DNA of 9,644 bases from Hyphomicrobiaceae bacterium (GCA_021775715.1 JAJFHI010000280.1:1-9644); one strand, 5' to 3'. Shown: positions 1 through 6,862, numbered from the stretch's first letter. Notes: generated by a model from the letters alone, not told the origin. Program-made: numbers and translations.

Positions 1-126
1 GCCGAGGCTGATGCCGTCGTCGGCGAAAGTAACGACGACAACGATGCCTTCCTCGAAGAGGAAGAAGACGGCAACGACGTCACCGGCTTGGTTGGCGGTG
101 ATAAGCCGAGCAAAGCAGTCGAATAA
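1..126 (+). CDS. TIGR02300 (FYDLN_acid)-like protein, C-terminal fragment
   Basis: The frame is open from base 1 and ends at TAA 124-126, giving the last 41 residues of a protein whose start lies left of the window. The fragment is strongly acidic, with an EEEED run and many Asp and Asn residues, then a Gly-Leu-Val-Gly-Gly stretch and a short Lys-containing tail. This composition, and the position just upstream of a tRNA-Ala, fit the C-terminal tail of the TIGR02300 family, a small alphaproteobacterial protein with an N-terminal FYDLN motif and an acidic C-terminus. The diagnostic N-terminus is outside the window, so the call rests on the tail and the neighbour. The molecular function of the family is not known to me. 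Confidence 0.7.
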   Translation, partial: AEADAVVGESNDDNDAFLEEEEDGNDVTGLVGGDKPSKAVE

Positions 127-306
127 AGTTTCGATCGGACGAACGAACAGCCGATGCGTTCTGGCGTTGAAATTCGTCGTCCCGGCCATATTCGGCCTTG
201 AAGTTTGCCAGGGTTGGGCCTAAGCAACCGTGGTAGTCTGCACCGTTCCCAAACGGCATTTCGCATGACACCTTCGATCGCCACACAATCGCGATCGGTC
301 AAGAAT

Positions 307-382
<76 letters not shown>

Positions 383-487
383 ACGTATTTTTCCCCTCGC
401 AATTTTACCTAACCCCTAAATGGAAAGTCTCGATTTCGGGCTGATTGCTGCGATGGAGATCGAAGGTCCGCGTTTCGTCTCAAAAGA

Positions 488-1021
488 TTAAAAAGTCGCT
501 TTGGGCGGATAGTAGCCCACGTTTAGCGTCTCTGGCGAGATCATCTCTCCCATCAACTTGCGCGCTCTATTCAATCGACTCTTAATCGTCCCGATCGCGC
601 AGCCGGAAATCTCGCTTGCCTCGACATAACTGAGCTCCTCAAACACGACCAAAGTTAAGGCTTCTCGATGCTCCGGAGACAACTTGATCATGGCAACACT
701 GACGTCGTTTAGTTCGGAACGGACGGGCTGCTCAGGCTCGGAAACAAGGCGGTTCTCGAATACATCTGCATCATAAGAAGTCTCACGCTTGTACTTGCGG
801 AGACTATTGAAATACAGGTTGCGAAGTATCACGGTGAGCCACGGCCCGATTGGTGCATCACCTCTAAACGACTCCTCATTCTCCAAAGCCCGGACAACGG
901 TTTCTTGAACAAGATCCGCTGCTATATCCTGGTTGCCGGAAAGAGCCGTTGCAAATGCCCTAAGCCTAGGAAGAGAACCTACTAAACACGTCTCAAAGTC
1001 GTCATCAGACTCAACTCTCAC
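488..1021 (-). CDS. EcfG-like ECF sigma factor (general stress response family)
   Basis: This is a group IV (extracytoplasmic function) RNA polymerase sigma factor of about 177 residues. Sigma-2 lies at about residues 13-80, with the core-binding DLVQET motif at 36-41 and the WLTVILRNLYFNSLRK helix at 61-76. Sigma-4 lies at about 110-157, with the helix-turn-helix segment GCAIGTIKSRLNRAR at 140-154. These signatures match the alphaproteobacterial EcfG (ECF15) group, which directs the general stress response and is controlled by NepR and PhyR. Neither partner is in the window, so this could be a secondary EcfG paralogue. I chose the GTG at 1021 because GAGG lies 8 nt upstream. A TTG at 1051 would add 10 residues but lacks a ribosome site. 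No EcfG-type GGAAC-N16/17-CGTT box was found upstream. Function is inferred from family. Confidence 0.87.
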   Translation of the reverse strand: MRVESDDDFETCLVGSLPRLRAFATALSGNQDIAADLVQETVVRALENEESFRGDAPIGPWLTVILRNLYFNSLRKYKRETSYDADVFENRLVSEPEQPVRSELNDVSVAMIKLSPEHREALTLVVFEELSYVEASEISGCAIGTIKSRLNRARKLMGEMISPETLNVGYYPPKATF

Positions 1022-1459
1022 GATTTTATCCTCGTGGCTTGTCTGCCCCAACGATAATTCGAGTCTCTATGAGCTAGCATTGATCAAGAAGAGAACGACC
1101 GCAGCCAATCAGAGACCAGTTGGTCATCTTACAGCCGAGCGGATCTAGCGCTATGTCGCTTGAAATCAAGTGAAAGCAGAGTTACGAATTCGCGGATTGG
1201 ACACGGTTGTTATATAAACATGCCTCGACGCGCGAACTCATTTCTGCGCTATTATTATTGCCGCTACACTACCGCGATAGGTGCTAACCATAGGTAAAAT
1301 TTCGCGTAGAACGTTGGAACCGGACACCGCAGCTCCAAGTACAGAAAATTCTAAACTTCAAATTAACACGGACTTAAAAGTGTTGTGTCATCCTATTCTT
1401 TGGTGGATCCAAGAGACAGGAAACAGCAGCATCGACTGCGTGTGCGTGGCTTAATAGTA
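1022..1459. other. Intergenic region between divergent sigma-factor and PilZ genes
   Basis: These 438 bases hold no convincing gene. The sigma-factor gene leaves leftward and the PilZ gene rightward, so promoters for both should lie here, but no clear -35/-10 pair stands out. Visible items are an imperfect palindrome CTTGAAATCAAG at 1159-1170, an AT-rich TTATATAAA stretch near 1210, and two TAGGT copies 14 bp apart (1277 and 1291). Part of the right end (1385-1459) is open in frame with the PilZ protein from a GTG at 1385 and could be an N-terminal extension. Confidence 0.5.
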
Positions 1460-1819
1460 ATGATTGAAAACCGAGTGGTCGAAAAACGCAAACACCGTCG
1501 CGAAAGCACATGGCAAGCGATCAAAGTGCTTGTGGATGGAAAAGTGTTTGTCTGCGACCTAATTCAAATTTCTAATTCTGGCGCAGCACTTGAATTAGGT
1601 CATGGCATGGTCGTTCGGCCCAACTGTAAAATTGAGCTGACGTTTATGAATGACACCAAAGTTTCGGGCAAAATCGTTTGGGTTCGGTCCGGGAAAATCG
1701 GCGTCAGCTTTGATGTAAATTTTCTATCCCACGAAGATTTTCTCCACTACGACTACATGGGATACGATCAATATCGTCATCTGATCCAGCTACAGAAGCT
1801 TCGAACAGCTGCGTCTTAA
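1460..1819 (+). CDS. PilZ-domain protein, probable cyclic di-GMP receptor
   Basis: A 119-residue protein that is almost entirely a single PilZ domain. The N-terminal RxxxR motif is R10-K-H-R-R14, and after about 20 residues comes QISNSG at 36-41, followed by alternating hydrophobic strands (KIELTF, KIVWV, KIGVSF) typical of the PilZ barrel. PilZ proteins bind c-di-GMP through RxxxR and (D/N)xSxxG; here the first residue of the second motif is Gln, not Asp or Asn, which may weaken binding. The tail (after about residue 90) is rich in Tyr and His. The ATG at 1460 gives a normal single-domain length and starts just before RxxxR. A GTG at 1385 would add 25 residues, and neither start has a strong ribosome site. 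The effector target is unknown; nearby flagellar genes make a motility role possible, but this is inference. Confidence 0.83.
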   Translation: MIENRVVEKRKHRRESTWQAIKVLVDGKVFVCDLIQISNSGAALELGHGMVVRPNCKIELTFMNDTKVSGKIVWVRSGKIGVSFDVNFLSHEDFLHYDYMGYDQYRHLIQLQKLRTAAS

Positions 1820-2028
1820 TGTGATTTGACCCAATATATAGCCTGTCACGAAGTCATCGCGCTTGGCTCTGTTTAGCGCAGATTTCCGCCCCAAACAGCA
1901 CAAGGCTCTGAAAAGTTAAGCATTCCTTGCTGAAAACGATCAAAAACCAAAAGCAGAACTCACTGTAACTCAAGCTCAATGCGTTAGCTTCTTACGAGTC
2001 AGGGGTAACACTTAAACGGGCGGGCAAA

Positions 2029-2247
2029 ATGTCGATTTCTAACCAGTTAAAACTGAGACTCGCTCACATCGGGAAGTGGCTGGAAGACGCAGCGCCGTAT
2101 ACCGCCGTCGACCAAAGGCATTTGGTGGAACATTCGCCAGAGCAAGCGTATTGGAACCACGGCTACATGATGGCGTGCGCGGATATCATGTCTCAACTGC
2201 AAAACGAAGCAGGCAACTCTCAAACAGACACAGATCGTCCCGAGTAA
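2029..2247 (+). CDS. Small uncharacterised protein (72 residues)
   Basis: I do not recognise a named family. The protein has an amphipathic N-terminus, then a His/Glu/Tyr-rich core around HSPEQAYWNHGYMMACAD (about residues 35-52), then a polar, probably disordered tail. It resembles, from memory, short rhizobial hypothetical proteins with an AYWxxGY core, but this could not be checked. There is no signal peptide or membrane segment. It starts at ATG 2029 after a G-rich CGGGCGGG stretch that is a poor Shine-Dalgarno match. It is 209 bp beyond the PilZ gene, so it probably has its own promoter. It converges with the muramidase gene, with 27 bp between the two stop codons. Confidence 0.68.
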   Translation: MSISNQLKLRLAHIGKWLEDAAPYTAVDQRHLVEHSPEQAYWNHGYMMACADIMSQLQNEAGNSQTDTDRPE

Positions 2248-2261
2248 GACGGTTGAGCGGC

Positions 2262-2273
2262 GGCTTTAAAGCC
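2262..2273. terminator. Possible weak bidirectional terminator
   Basis: GGCTTTAAAGCC is a perfect 12-nt palindrome in the 27-bp gap between two convergent genes, one base after the muramidase stop. Flanking GAG and CTC can extend the stem across a bulge. No adjacent T-run is present on either strand, so intrinsic termination would be inefficient. Confidence 0.3.
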
Positions 2274-2274
2274 C

Positions 2275-3012
2275 TCAAAGATACGTTTTATAATCACGCG
2301 TCGAAGACCTCGTTTCGTTCTCATCCTGCTCCTGATTGCGCAGTGAATAATCTAGATTCAACGTAAGACTGAAATCCCGCGCGGACTGCCAATCGATTGA
2401 TGGTGGCAATCTGTTGAACCGCAGGGGAGATGATCCGTTTTCTAGATCTGTTGCTCCAGTGATCGACGTTCCCGTTTCAGAAAAACGAGAAACCGTGGCT
2501 GCGGAAATACTCTTCCCCAGCTCCGCACCGGACGGCTGACCAACTTCCGATGTCGGACCCGGGCCGACGTTATGAATTGGATTTGCAGTCGAGGCCACGG
2601 CAGGCGTTGCTCCAATCCAGGAGGCTTCAATTGTCCTTCGCTCGACGAGTCCCGGCAGAACTTGGCCACCGGCTTTGTTGTACTGCTGGAAAATCGACCG
2701 AGCTTTTTCCAGGTCACCAGCTCTCAAAGCCTCTCCGAGGCCAGCATTCACCCACGCGGTACCGGCATTAAACGTCAATGACGTCATGGCTGCCCTGGTA
2801 CCTTCATCAAGATTGGGCAGCTGCGCGTCAACAATCGCTTGAGCATTACCGATTTCTCCTCGAAATCTCCGATCTGCCTCGGCCTTGTCGATAACCTCGC
2901 CTGGAAATTGAGCTCTGGTGCCATACCCATTTGAATATTGCGCATAGTCCCAGTCGGCTTGTGCCGTGAACCCTTCGAAGGTCTTGATCGCTTCCGTAAA
3001 TGCAACTTGCAT
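2275..3012 (-). CDS. GH24 (T4-type) lysozyme / muramidase with long C-terminal tail
   Basis: A 245-residue protein whose first 135 or so residues form a GH24 muramidase domain, which cleaves the MurNAc-GlcNAc bond of peptidoglycan. The likely catalytic Glu is E13 in TFEGF, D22 follows nine residues later as in T4 lysozyme (E11/D20), and T32 lies in NGYGT. Further family features are SLTFNAGTAWVN at about 98-109 and the closing GLVERRTIEASW helix. From about residue 138 the sequence is a Ser/Thr/Pro/Gly-rich, probably disordered tail ending in a polar segment. The domain starts at residue 1, so there is no Sec signal and no membrane anchor. The ATG at 3012 is well supported by GGAGGAA about 9 nt upstream. 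No holin or phage gene accompanies it, and the neighbour is a flagellar operon. A prophage relic endolysin is the main alternative. Confidence 0.85.
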   Translation of the reverse strand: MQVAFTEAIKTFEGFTAQADWDYAQYSNGYGTRAQFPGEVIDKAEADRRFRGEIGNAQAIVDAQLPNLDEGTRAAMTSLTFNAGTAWVNAGLGEALRAGDLEKARSIFQQYNKAGGQVLPGLVERRTIEASWIGATPAVASTANPIHNVGPGPTSEVGQPSGAELGKSISAATVSRFSETGTSITGATDLENGSSPLRFNRLPPSIDWQSARDFSLTLNLDYSLRNQEQDENETRSSTRDYKTYL

Positions 3013-3139
3013 CAGCTACACTTCCTCCGGTTCCACCGTTATTACGGCAGGCTAGCTTCGGAAGCTTGTCTTAACCTTTCTGAAAGGCGATCGACCGATC
3101 CTCTCCTGAAGGTTTTCGCAAGAAGCACTCGGCAAAAGT
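3013..3139. promoter_or_regulatory. Divergent intergenic region with three short palindromes
   Basis: This 127-bp gap separates the leftward muramidase gene from the rightward J-domain-like gene. It holds AGCTTC-G-GAAGCT at 3054-3066, CCTTTC-T-GAAAGG at 3075-3087 and GATCG-AC-CGATC at 3089-3100. The first two share the core TTCNGAA, and their centres (3060 and 3081) are 21 bp apart, i.e. two helical turns. This is the layout expected of a dimeric repressor or activator site controlling one or both genes. No regulator is identified. Confidence 0.45.
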
Positions 3140-3610
3140 ATGACACTAGATAGAGATCTCGGACAATCAAGTTTCCAGACGTTTGTCGAATTGGAAAGGT
3201 TGCGTTCTGGTCGCAATTCAGAGCGCAGCCCTGTAAGGCGCTCGCCTACTCTTGCAGTAGAAAAATCAACCAATCGAAGCTGGCTCTTTGAGGGGACACA
3301 AAGTCGGACAGATCCGGCGACTAGCCTCAAGAAAACCAACGCGGCCCTTGGCAACAATCGGCTGGCGCAATACTTTGAAACCACTCCCGAGCCAACGACA
3401 GAATACAAGCTTGCCCTGCTGCAAGATGAGCTTGACCGGTTGAACGAACTCTCGGTTGATCAACTACGTACTCTGCGCCGCGAAATTGCAAAATTACTGC
3501 ACCCCGACACAATTCAAAATTTCAACACAGAAGATGCCACATCAAAGCTAGCTGAGATAAATGCCGCTCTCGATGCAGCAATTTCCCTTGCGCTTCCAAA
3601 CCCCAAGTGA
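3140..3610 (+). CDS. J-domain-like protein with HPD motif
   Basis: A 156-residue protein of uncertain function. Residues 1 to about 85 are polar and Ser/Arg/Thr-rich, probably disordered. Residues 88-150 are helical and charged, and resemble a DnaJ J-domain: a basic helix LRTLRREIAKLL, then the invariant HPD at 121-123, then a loop and a helix KLAEINAALDAAI like the third/fourth J-domain helices. In J-proteins HPD stimulates Hsp70/DnaK ATPase. Here the domain is C-terminal and the Gly/Phe and zinc regions of DnaJ are absent. It is divergent from the muramidase gene. The ATG at 3140 has no strong ribosome site, so the true start is uncertain. An overlapping opposite-strand frame (3052-3408) lacks any recognisable domain and was not accepted. 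A role in chaperoning an exported flagellar or muramidase substrate is speculation. Confidence 0.68.
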   Translation: MTLDRDLGQSSFQTFVELERLRSGRNSERSPVRRSPTLAVEKSTNRSWLFEGTQSRTDPATSLKKTNAALGNNRLAQYFETTPEPTTEYKLALLQDELDRLNELSVDQLRTLRREIAKLLHPDTIQNFNTEDATSKLAEINAALDAAISLALPNPK

Positions 3611-3661
3611 AAACATCTTCCTATCCGAGCACACCCTCAGTGGTCTCGACGAAAATACGGC

Positions 3662-4051
3662 TCATTTACTGCCGCAAGATGGACATCTCCAGTTGGTGCC
3701 GTCGAGCCTTGTTGGATGCAAGACGTTCGCCCGCGGGTGAAAGCTGTGAAACAACTCGCATTGCTTCACAAACGCCTCAAGTGGCGTTGAATACAGTACG
3801 TACTTAAACAGTATGTCCGACCCTATGCGTGATTTGAGATCTGCTGCCAGATCTCTGTCGGAACGGCCAACGTAGTTCACAAAGAATGTGCTATGGAAAT
3901 CTTGGTATCCAAGAACATAGGTTCCCGGACCGCGCCGCCGAACGGCACTACCAATTCCATCAACATCAAGTCGATATGGTCCTAACAAGCCAGTTTTTGG
4001 CTTGGAAATGGGTTCATTAGTTAGGTTGCTGTTCATCATCTCAAATACCAT
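3662..4051 (-). CDS. GIY-YIG-fold protein with C-terminal Cys pair
   Basis: A 129-residue protein matching the GIY-YIG nuclease fold. The first half-motif is GTY at 43-45, the second is YVG at 60-62, and the expected catalytic partners are present: R63 directly after YVG, E99 in the CELFH helix, and N109. It therefore appears catalytically intact although the first motif is GTY, not GIY. The C-terminus NWRCPSC carries C123 and C126, half of a zinc ribbon or a small metal-binding knuckle. Such small proteins occur widely in bacteria with unknown role; I do not assign a substrate. It begins 25 bp after the fliK stop, so it may be the last gene of the flagellar operon, and converges with the J-domain-like gene. 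The ATG at 4051 lacks a clear ribosome site; ATGs at residues 5 and 6 are alternatives. Confidence 0.74.
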   Translation of the reverse strand: MVFEMMNSNLTNEPISKPKTGLLGPYRLDVDGIGSAVRRRGPGTYVLGYQDFHSTFFVNYVGRSDRDLAADLKSRIGSDILFKYVLYSTPLEAFVKQCELFHSFHPRANVLHPTRLDGTNWRCPSCGSK

Positions 4052-4076
4052 CTATCGAATGTTTATCTGCTTACAC

Positions 4077-5681
4077 TCACAAATAGATCTCATCGTCGCG
4101 TCTCCCATCGGCCTCAGGCGTCCGCTCGTTCGCCGTTATATTCTGCTCTCCAGCACGACGCTTCTCACTTTCGTCAAAGCTGGATGCTCCGTTTTCATTT
4201 GATCCAAATTTCTCGGACTCATTGTTCTCCGCAGCCACAAAGCTTTCCGATAAACGGTTTGCTTCTTGGCCCCGGCCGACTTCAACATTCTTGATCACAA
4301 ACTGATCAATCAAATAGCCATCAGACTTCATTTTTTGATAAATCATTTCCTGACTTGTCTTCAGACGGTCTGCCGCGTCTGCAGTTTCAGCAATGAGCTC
4401 AACTGTAAGTTTCTGATTCTTCAGTGATAGCTCAATTTTAACGGTACCCAAATCTCCAGGCTGTAGTTCAAGATTTAGAGACTTGATAATTACTGCATTC
4501 TTTGATGCCGGCGTGAATATTGGCACTGCACTCGTCGTGCTTTTCTCCCGCGCTTCAGCCGTCAAGTTCGACGACAACACTTCAACAACCTGCGACCAAA
4601 CCGGTTTTTCACCAGGCAGGGTCACGGTTGATGAGAGCGAAGAATTGGAAACTTCGACCGACGCGTTGGACGATAGGATTGAGGCACCAATTTCTTTTAC
4701 ATCAATTTCATCTTGCAAAACGATCTGAACAACGCTGGAAGGTTCTGCTTGTTTGGGCAGCGTAGGATTTGCCTGAATGACCTGACTTGGGGTTCCCCCG
4801 TTTGGATTTTCCGCAGCTGTCGTCACCGGATTCACGGACCGAATGTTGGACTGCTTATCGCTCAAAATACTGCTAGTAAAAATTGACGAAGCAACCGGGA
4901 CGCTGCTTGTCGACCCAGATTTAAGGCTGCGTTGAACATTTGCGAATATCGCCTTAGACTGATCGCTTGCGACACTCGTCGACGGAGGAGGCGCCTTGCC
5001 TGCCGCCAGGGACTCATGCTGCGTAATTGATTGAAGTGACTCTCTTCTACCAGGTACATCTAACTTATTCGGCACAAGCCCAGAAGGGTTTTGAGCTGTT
5101 GTGTTTAGTTGACTTTTTATTCGATCAAGCTGATCTGAACCGAGCTCACTTGTGTTGCTGTTCTTAACGAGAGTTTCTACGTAGCTTGCTTGTTTTGACA
5201 CACTAACAAGACTGTATGCACGCTCAGCAAGATCGTCAGATTTATGTATGGAAAACTGGTCCCCTTTAACTTCTTGCGAAATCGTTTGGTCGACCTCAAC
5301 CAATGCGTCGGTCACATTTCTAGAAACAGCCGCGTCCTCTGCAGTTATCAGGGGAGGAAAATCCGGACTTACCTGATCATCGCGCTGCCTTGCGTTAGTG
5401 ATCATTTCAAAAATTTCTTCGTCTTGCACTGCGGTCTCAGTGGGAACGTGATCGTTCACGGGTTGTCCGTTTGGCAGATTTTCGTTCTGCGCGATAAAGT
5501 TTGAAAGACCTTGATCATCGGATTTCTGTCCAAGAAGATTCGGAAGACCTTGATCATCGGTTTTCTGTCCAAGAAGATTCGAAAAACTTTGTTCCTCGGT
5601 ATCAACTTTGCTCACTACACCGCGCACAGGACTATTGGTCGGCGGTCGATCCATTGGTAGAGGTGTTGCAACAGGTTTCAT
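4077..5681 (-). CDS. fliK: Flagellar hook-length control protein FliK (MotD)
   Basis: A 534-residue hook-length ruler exported by the flagellar type III apparatus; the C-terminal domain switches export from hook to filament substrates by acting on FlhB. The conserved Flg_hook domain lies at about 402-467, recognisable from ELQPGDLGTVKIEL and the GYLIDQFVI strand. The first 400 residues are low-complexity (Ser, Asn, Gln, Thr), as in FliK rulers, and carry a 13-residue duplication near residues 33-58. A 67-residue acidic tail follows. In Sinorhizobium meliloti the protein in this position, MotD, was shown to be FliK. I chose the ATG at 5681 because it overlaps the motC stop as ATGA, with GGGAGAG upstream. 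A GTG at 5723 would add 14 residues and has no ribosome site. Confidence 0.9.
   Translation of the reverse strand: MKPVATPLPMDRPPTNSPVRGVVSKVDTEEQSFSNLLGQKTDDQGLPNLLGQKSDDQGLSNFIAQNENLPNGQPVNDHVPTETAVQDEEIFEMITNARQRDDQVSPDFPPLITAEDAAVSRNVTDALVEVDQTISQEVKGDQFSIHKSDDLAERAYSLVSVSKQASYVETLVKNSNTSELGSDQLDRIKSQLNTTAQNPSGLVPNKLDVPGRRESLQSITQHESLAAGKAPPPSTSVASDQSKAIFANVQRSLKSGSTSSVPVASSIFTSSILSDKQSNIRSVNPVTTAAENPNGGTPSQVIQANPTLPKQAEPSSVVQIVLQDEIDVKEIGASILSSNASVEVSNSSLSSTVTLPGEKPVWSQVVEVLSSNLTAEAREKSTTSAVPIFTPASKNAVIIKSLNLELQPGDLGTVKIELSLKNQKLTVELIAETADAADRLKTSQEMIYQKMKSDGYLIDQFVIKNVEVGRGQEANRLSESFVAAENNESEKFGSNENGASSFDESEKRRAGEQNITANERTPEADGRRDDEIYL
5506..5583 (-). repeat. 39-bp tandem duplication in fliK
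   Basis: Two almost identical 39-bp units, 5506-5544 and 5545-5583, encode a 13-residue repeat around LGQKSDDQG near the FliK N-terminus. Diverged traces flank it on both sides (FIAQNENLPN and a SFSNLLGQ copy), suggesting an older array. The unit is in frame, so copy-number change would lengthen or shorten the protein without breaking it. Confidence 0.85.
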
Positions 5682-6856
5682 TTCTGTCTCACTCTCCCGA
5701 TTGACAGTAGGTTTTGTGACCACGCAACTAGTTTTCTTGCTTCTATACTTGCCGGGCCTGGGGTAAAATTTCGCCCCGGGTCAATTGTGGCTGGTGCACG
5801 CACTTGCTGAATTACTGCAGCTATGGCGTCTGCAAATTCACCATCACTCGAGCGCAAGTTGTTTCGGCGCGATTGATATTTTTCAGCAATCTGACCCGCC
5901 AAGCTTGCTTCGCTGAACACCGATGCGGCGGCGATGTACAGCTCGGAAGCAATAGCCAATTTCGAGTTGTTCGTCCCAATTCGCTGAGCCGCCTCGGCAA
6001 AAGTACGAGCTGAATTAAGCTTACCACTGCGAAGTGCCGTCTCAGCTACGCTCAAAAGAAATGAAATTCGAACCCTACTGGGTACTTTCTCAAAAACCTT
6101 GACCTGTTTTTCGGCTACCGAACTTATGTCGTTATCGTTCAAATTCAGAATAGCTTTGGATGCATTTTTTAAAAAAGGAACGGCATACAAAGATCGAGGA
6201 AACCGGCGTAGATATCTGGAGATTACGCTGAGGAATACGTCGTGTTCTTTGTGCGCCAGTGCGAGTGACGCTTGTAGGCGAATAGCCGTATCTTCCAGGT
6301 ATCCCCCGGGAACCAGAGTGCTCACCATCACGAAATTTTCGACTGCCTGTTTCTGTTCATCATTGCTTTTCAAAATTGCCTTCACAAGATGTAGGCAGGC
6401 CGCGGGAATGCGATCGAGAGTTCGAGTTTCAACGAGCAGAAACTTCTTCTTGGCATCCGCGAAATTTCTTTCACGATAAGCAATTGCGCCCTTCACGAAG
6501 TCTTCGTGCTTTCCAAAGCCGATGCCCTTGCTTAGAAGACCTCGGAACGTCAAAGAGGAACCGCCTACAATCATAAAGAGGGCTGCGGTTAAAGCGTTAC
6601 GCGGCTTCTGCCAGACATCATCAGGAAGTGCCTCAAAAAGCTGACTTGCCTCTTCTTGAAGCGCTTTTTGCCTCTGCGGAGCTGACGTATCTCCATGCGA
6701 TACTTGATCTTGAGCAGCCATGATCTTTCGCAAAATCATGTACGGCTCGGAGGGAGGCCCATTGGCGGTTGCGGGGGCAGCCAACACCATAGCCATAGCC
6801 ATAGCCATAGCCACCGGAAAAACAGATCCAAACATGCGTACCAATGAATTCGTCAT
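5678..6856 (-). CDS. motC: Flagellar motor periplasmic protein MotC
   Basis: A 392-residue secreted protein. A signal peptide occupies about residues 1-31, with a hydrophobic core containing four Ala-Met dipeptides and a likely cleavage after A31 in the ATA motif. The mature part is largely alpha-helical, with repeated two-helix stretches reminiscent of tetratricopeptide repeats (YRERNFADAKKKFL; ALRSGKLNSARTFAEA). In Sinorhizobium, MotC is periplasmic, is needed for motor rotation, and is proposed to act with MotB; it is typical of rhizobia. Here it lies directly between motB and fliK, as in rhizobial mot operons. The start is ATG 6856, 6 bp after the motB stop, with AAGG unusually close (2 nt) to the ATG, so coupling to motB translation is likely. 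The stop overlaps the fliK start (ATGA). Confidence 0.9.
   Translation of the reverse strand: MTNSLVRMFGSVFPVAMAMAMAMVLAAPATANGPPSEPYMILRKIMAAQDQVSHGDTSAPQRQKALQEEASQLFEALPDDVWQKPRNALTAALFMIVGGSSLTFRGLLSKGIGFGKHEDFVKGAIAYRERNFADAKKKFLLVETRTLDRIPAACLHLVKAILKSNDEQKQAVENFVMVSTLVPGGYLEDTAIRLQASLALAHKEHDVFLSVISRYLRRFPRSLYAVPFLKNASKAILNLNDNDISSVAEKQVKVFEKVPSRVRISFLLSVAETALRSGKLNSARTFAEAAQRIGTNNSKLAIASELYIAAASVFSEASLAGQIAEKYQSRRNNLRSSDGEFADAIAAVIQQVRAPATIDPGRNFTPGPASIEARKLVAWSQNLLSIGRVRQK
6787..6813 (-). repeat. Hexanucleotide repeat (CCATAG, about 4.5 copies) in motC signal peptide
   Basis: Four perfect copies of CCATAG plus a half copy on the plus strand read as alternating Ala-Met codons in the signal-peptide core of MotC. 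Loss or gain of a unit would shift core length by two residues without a frameshift. Each unit also carries an in-frame ATG. Confidence 0.9.
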
Positions 6857-6862
6857 CGCCTT

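Noticed and set aside
243..256. CCGTT-CCCA-AACGG hairpin upstream of the tRNA
   Set aside because: Only five base pairs with no T-run of useful length; not enough to call a terminator for the upstream gene.
1293..1305. 13-nt GGTAAAATTTCGC also present at 5762-5774
   Set aside because: A single shared 13-mer is expected about once by chance in a window this size, and one copy is inside motC coding sequence.
3052..3408. Minus-strand open frame of 118 codons overlapping the J-domain-like gene
   Set aside because: No recognisable domain and a Ser/Leu/Arg-rich composition typical of an antisense shadow. The plus-strand frame carries the HPD motif.
3611..3661. Possible hairpin (CGAG...CTCG) between convergent genes
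   Set aside because: The stem has two internal mismatches and no adjacent T-run, so it is too weak to call a terminator.
3607..3807. Plus-strand open frame starting at the J-domain-like stop (GTGA overlap)
   Set aside because: It runs antisense to the GIY-YIG gene, which has a clear motif set, and its own translation shows no domain.
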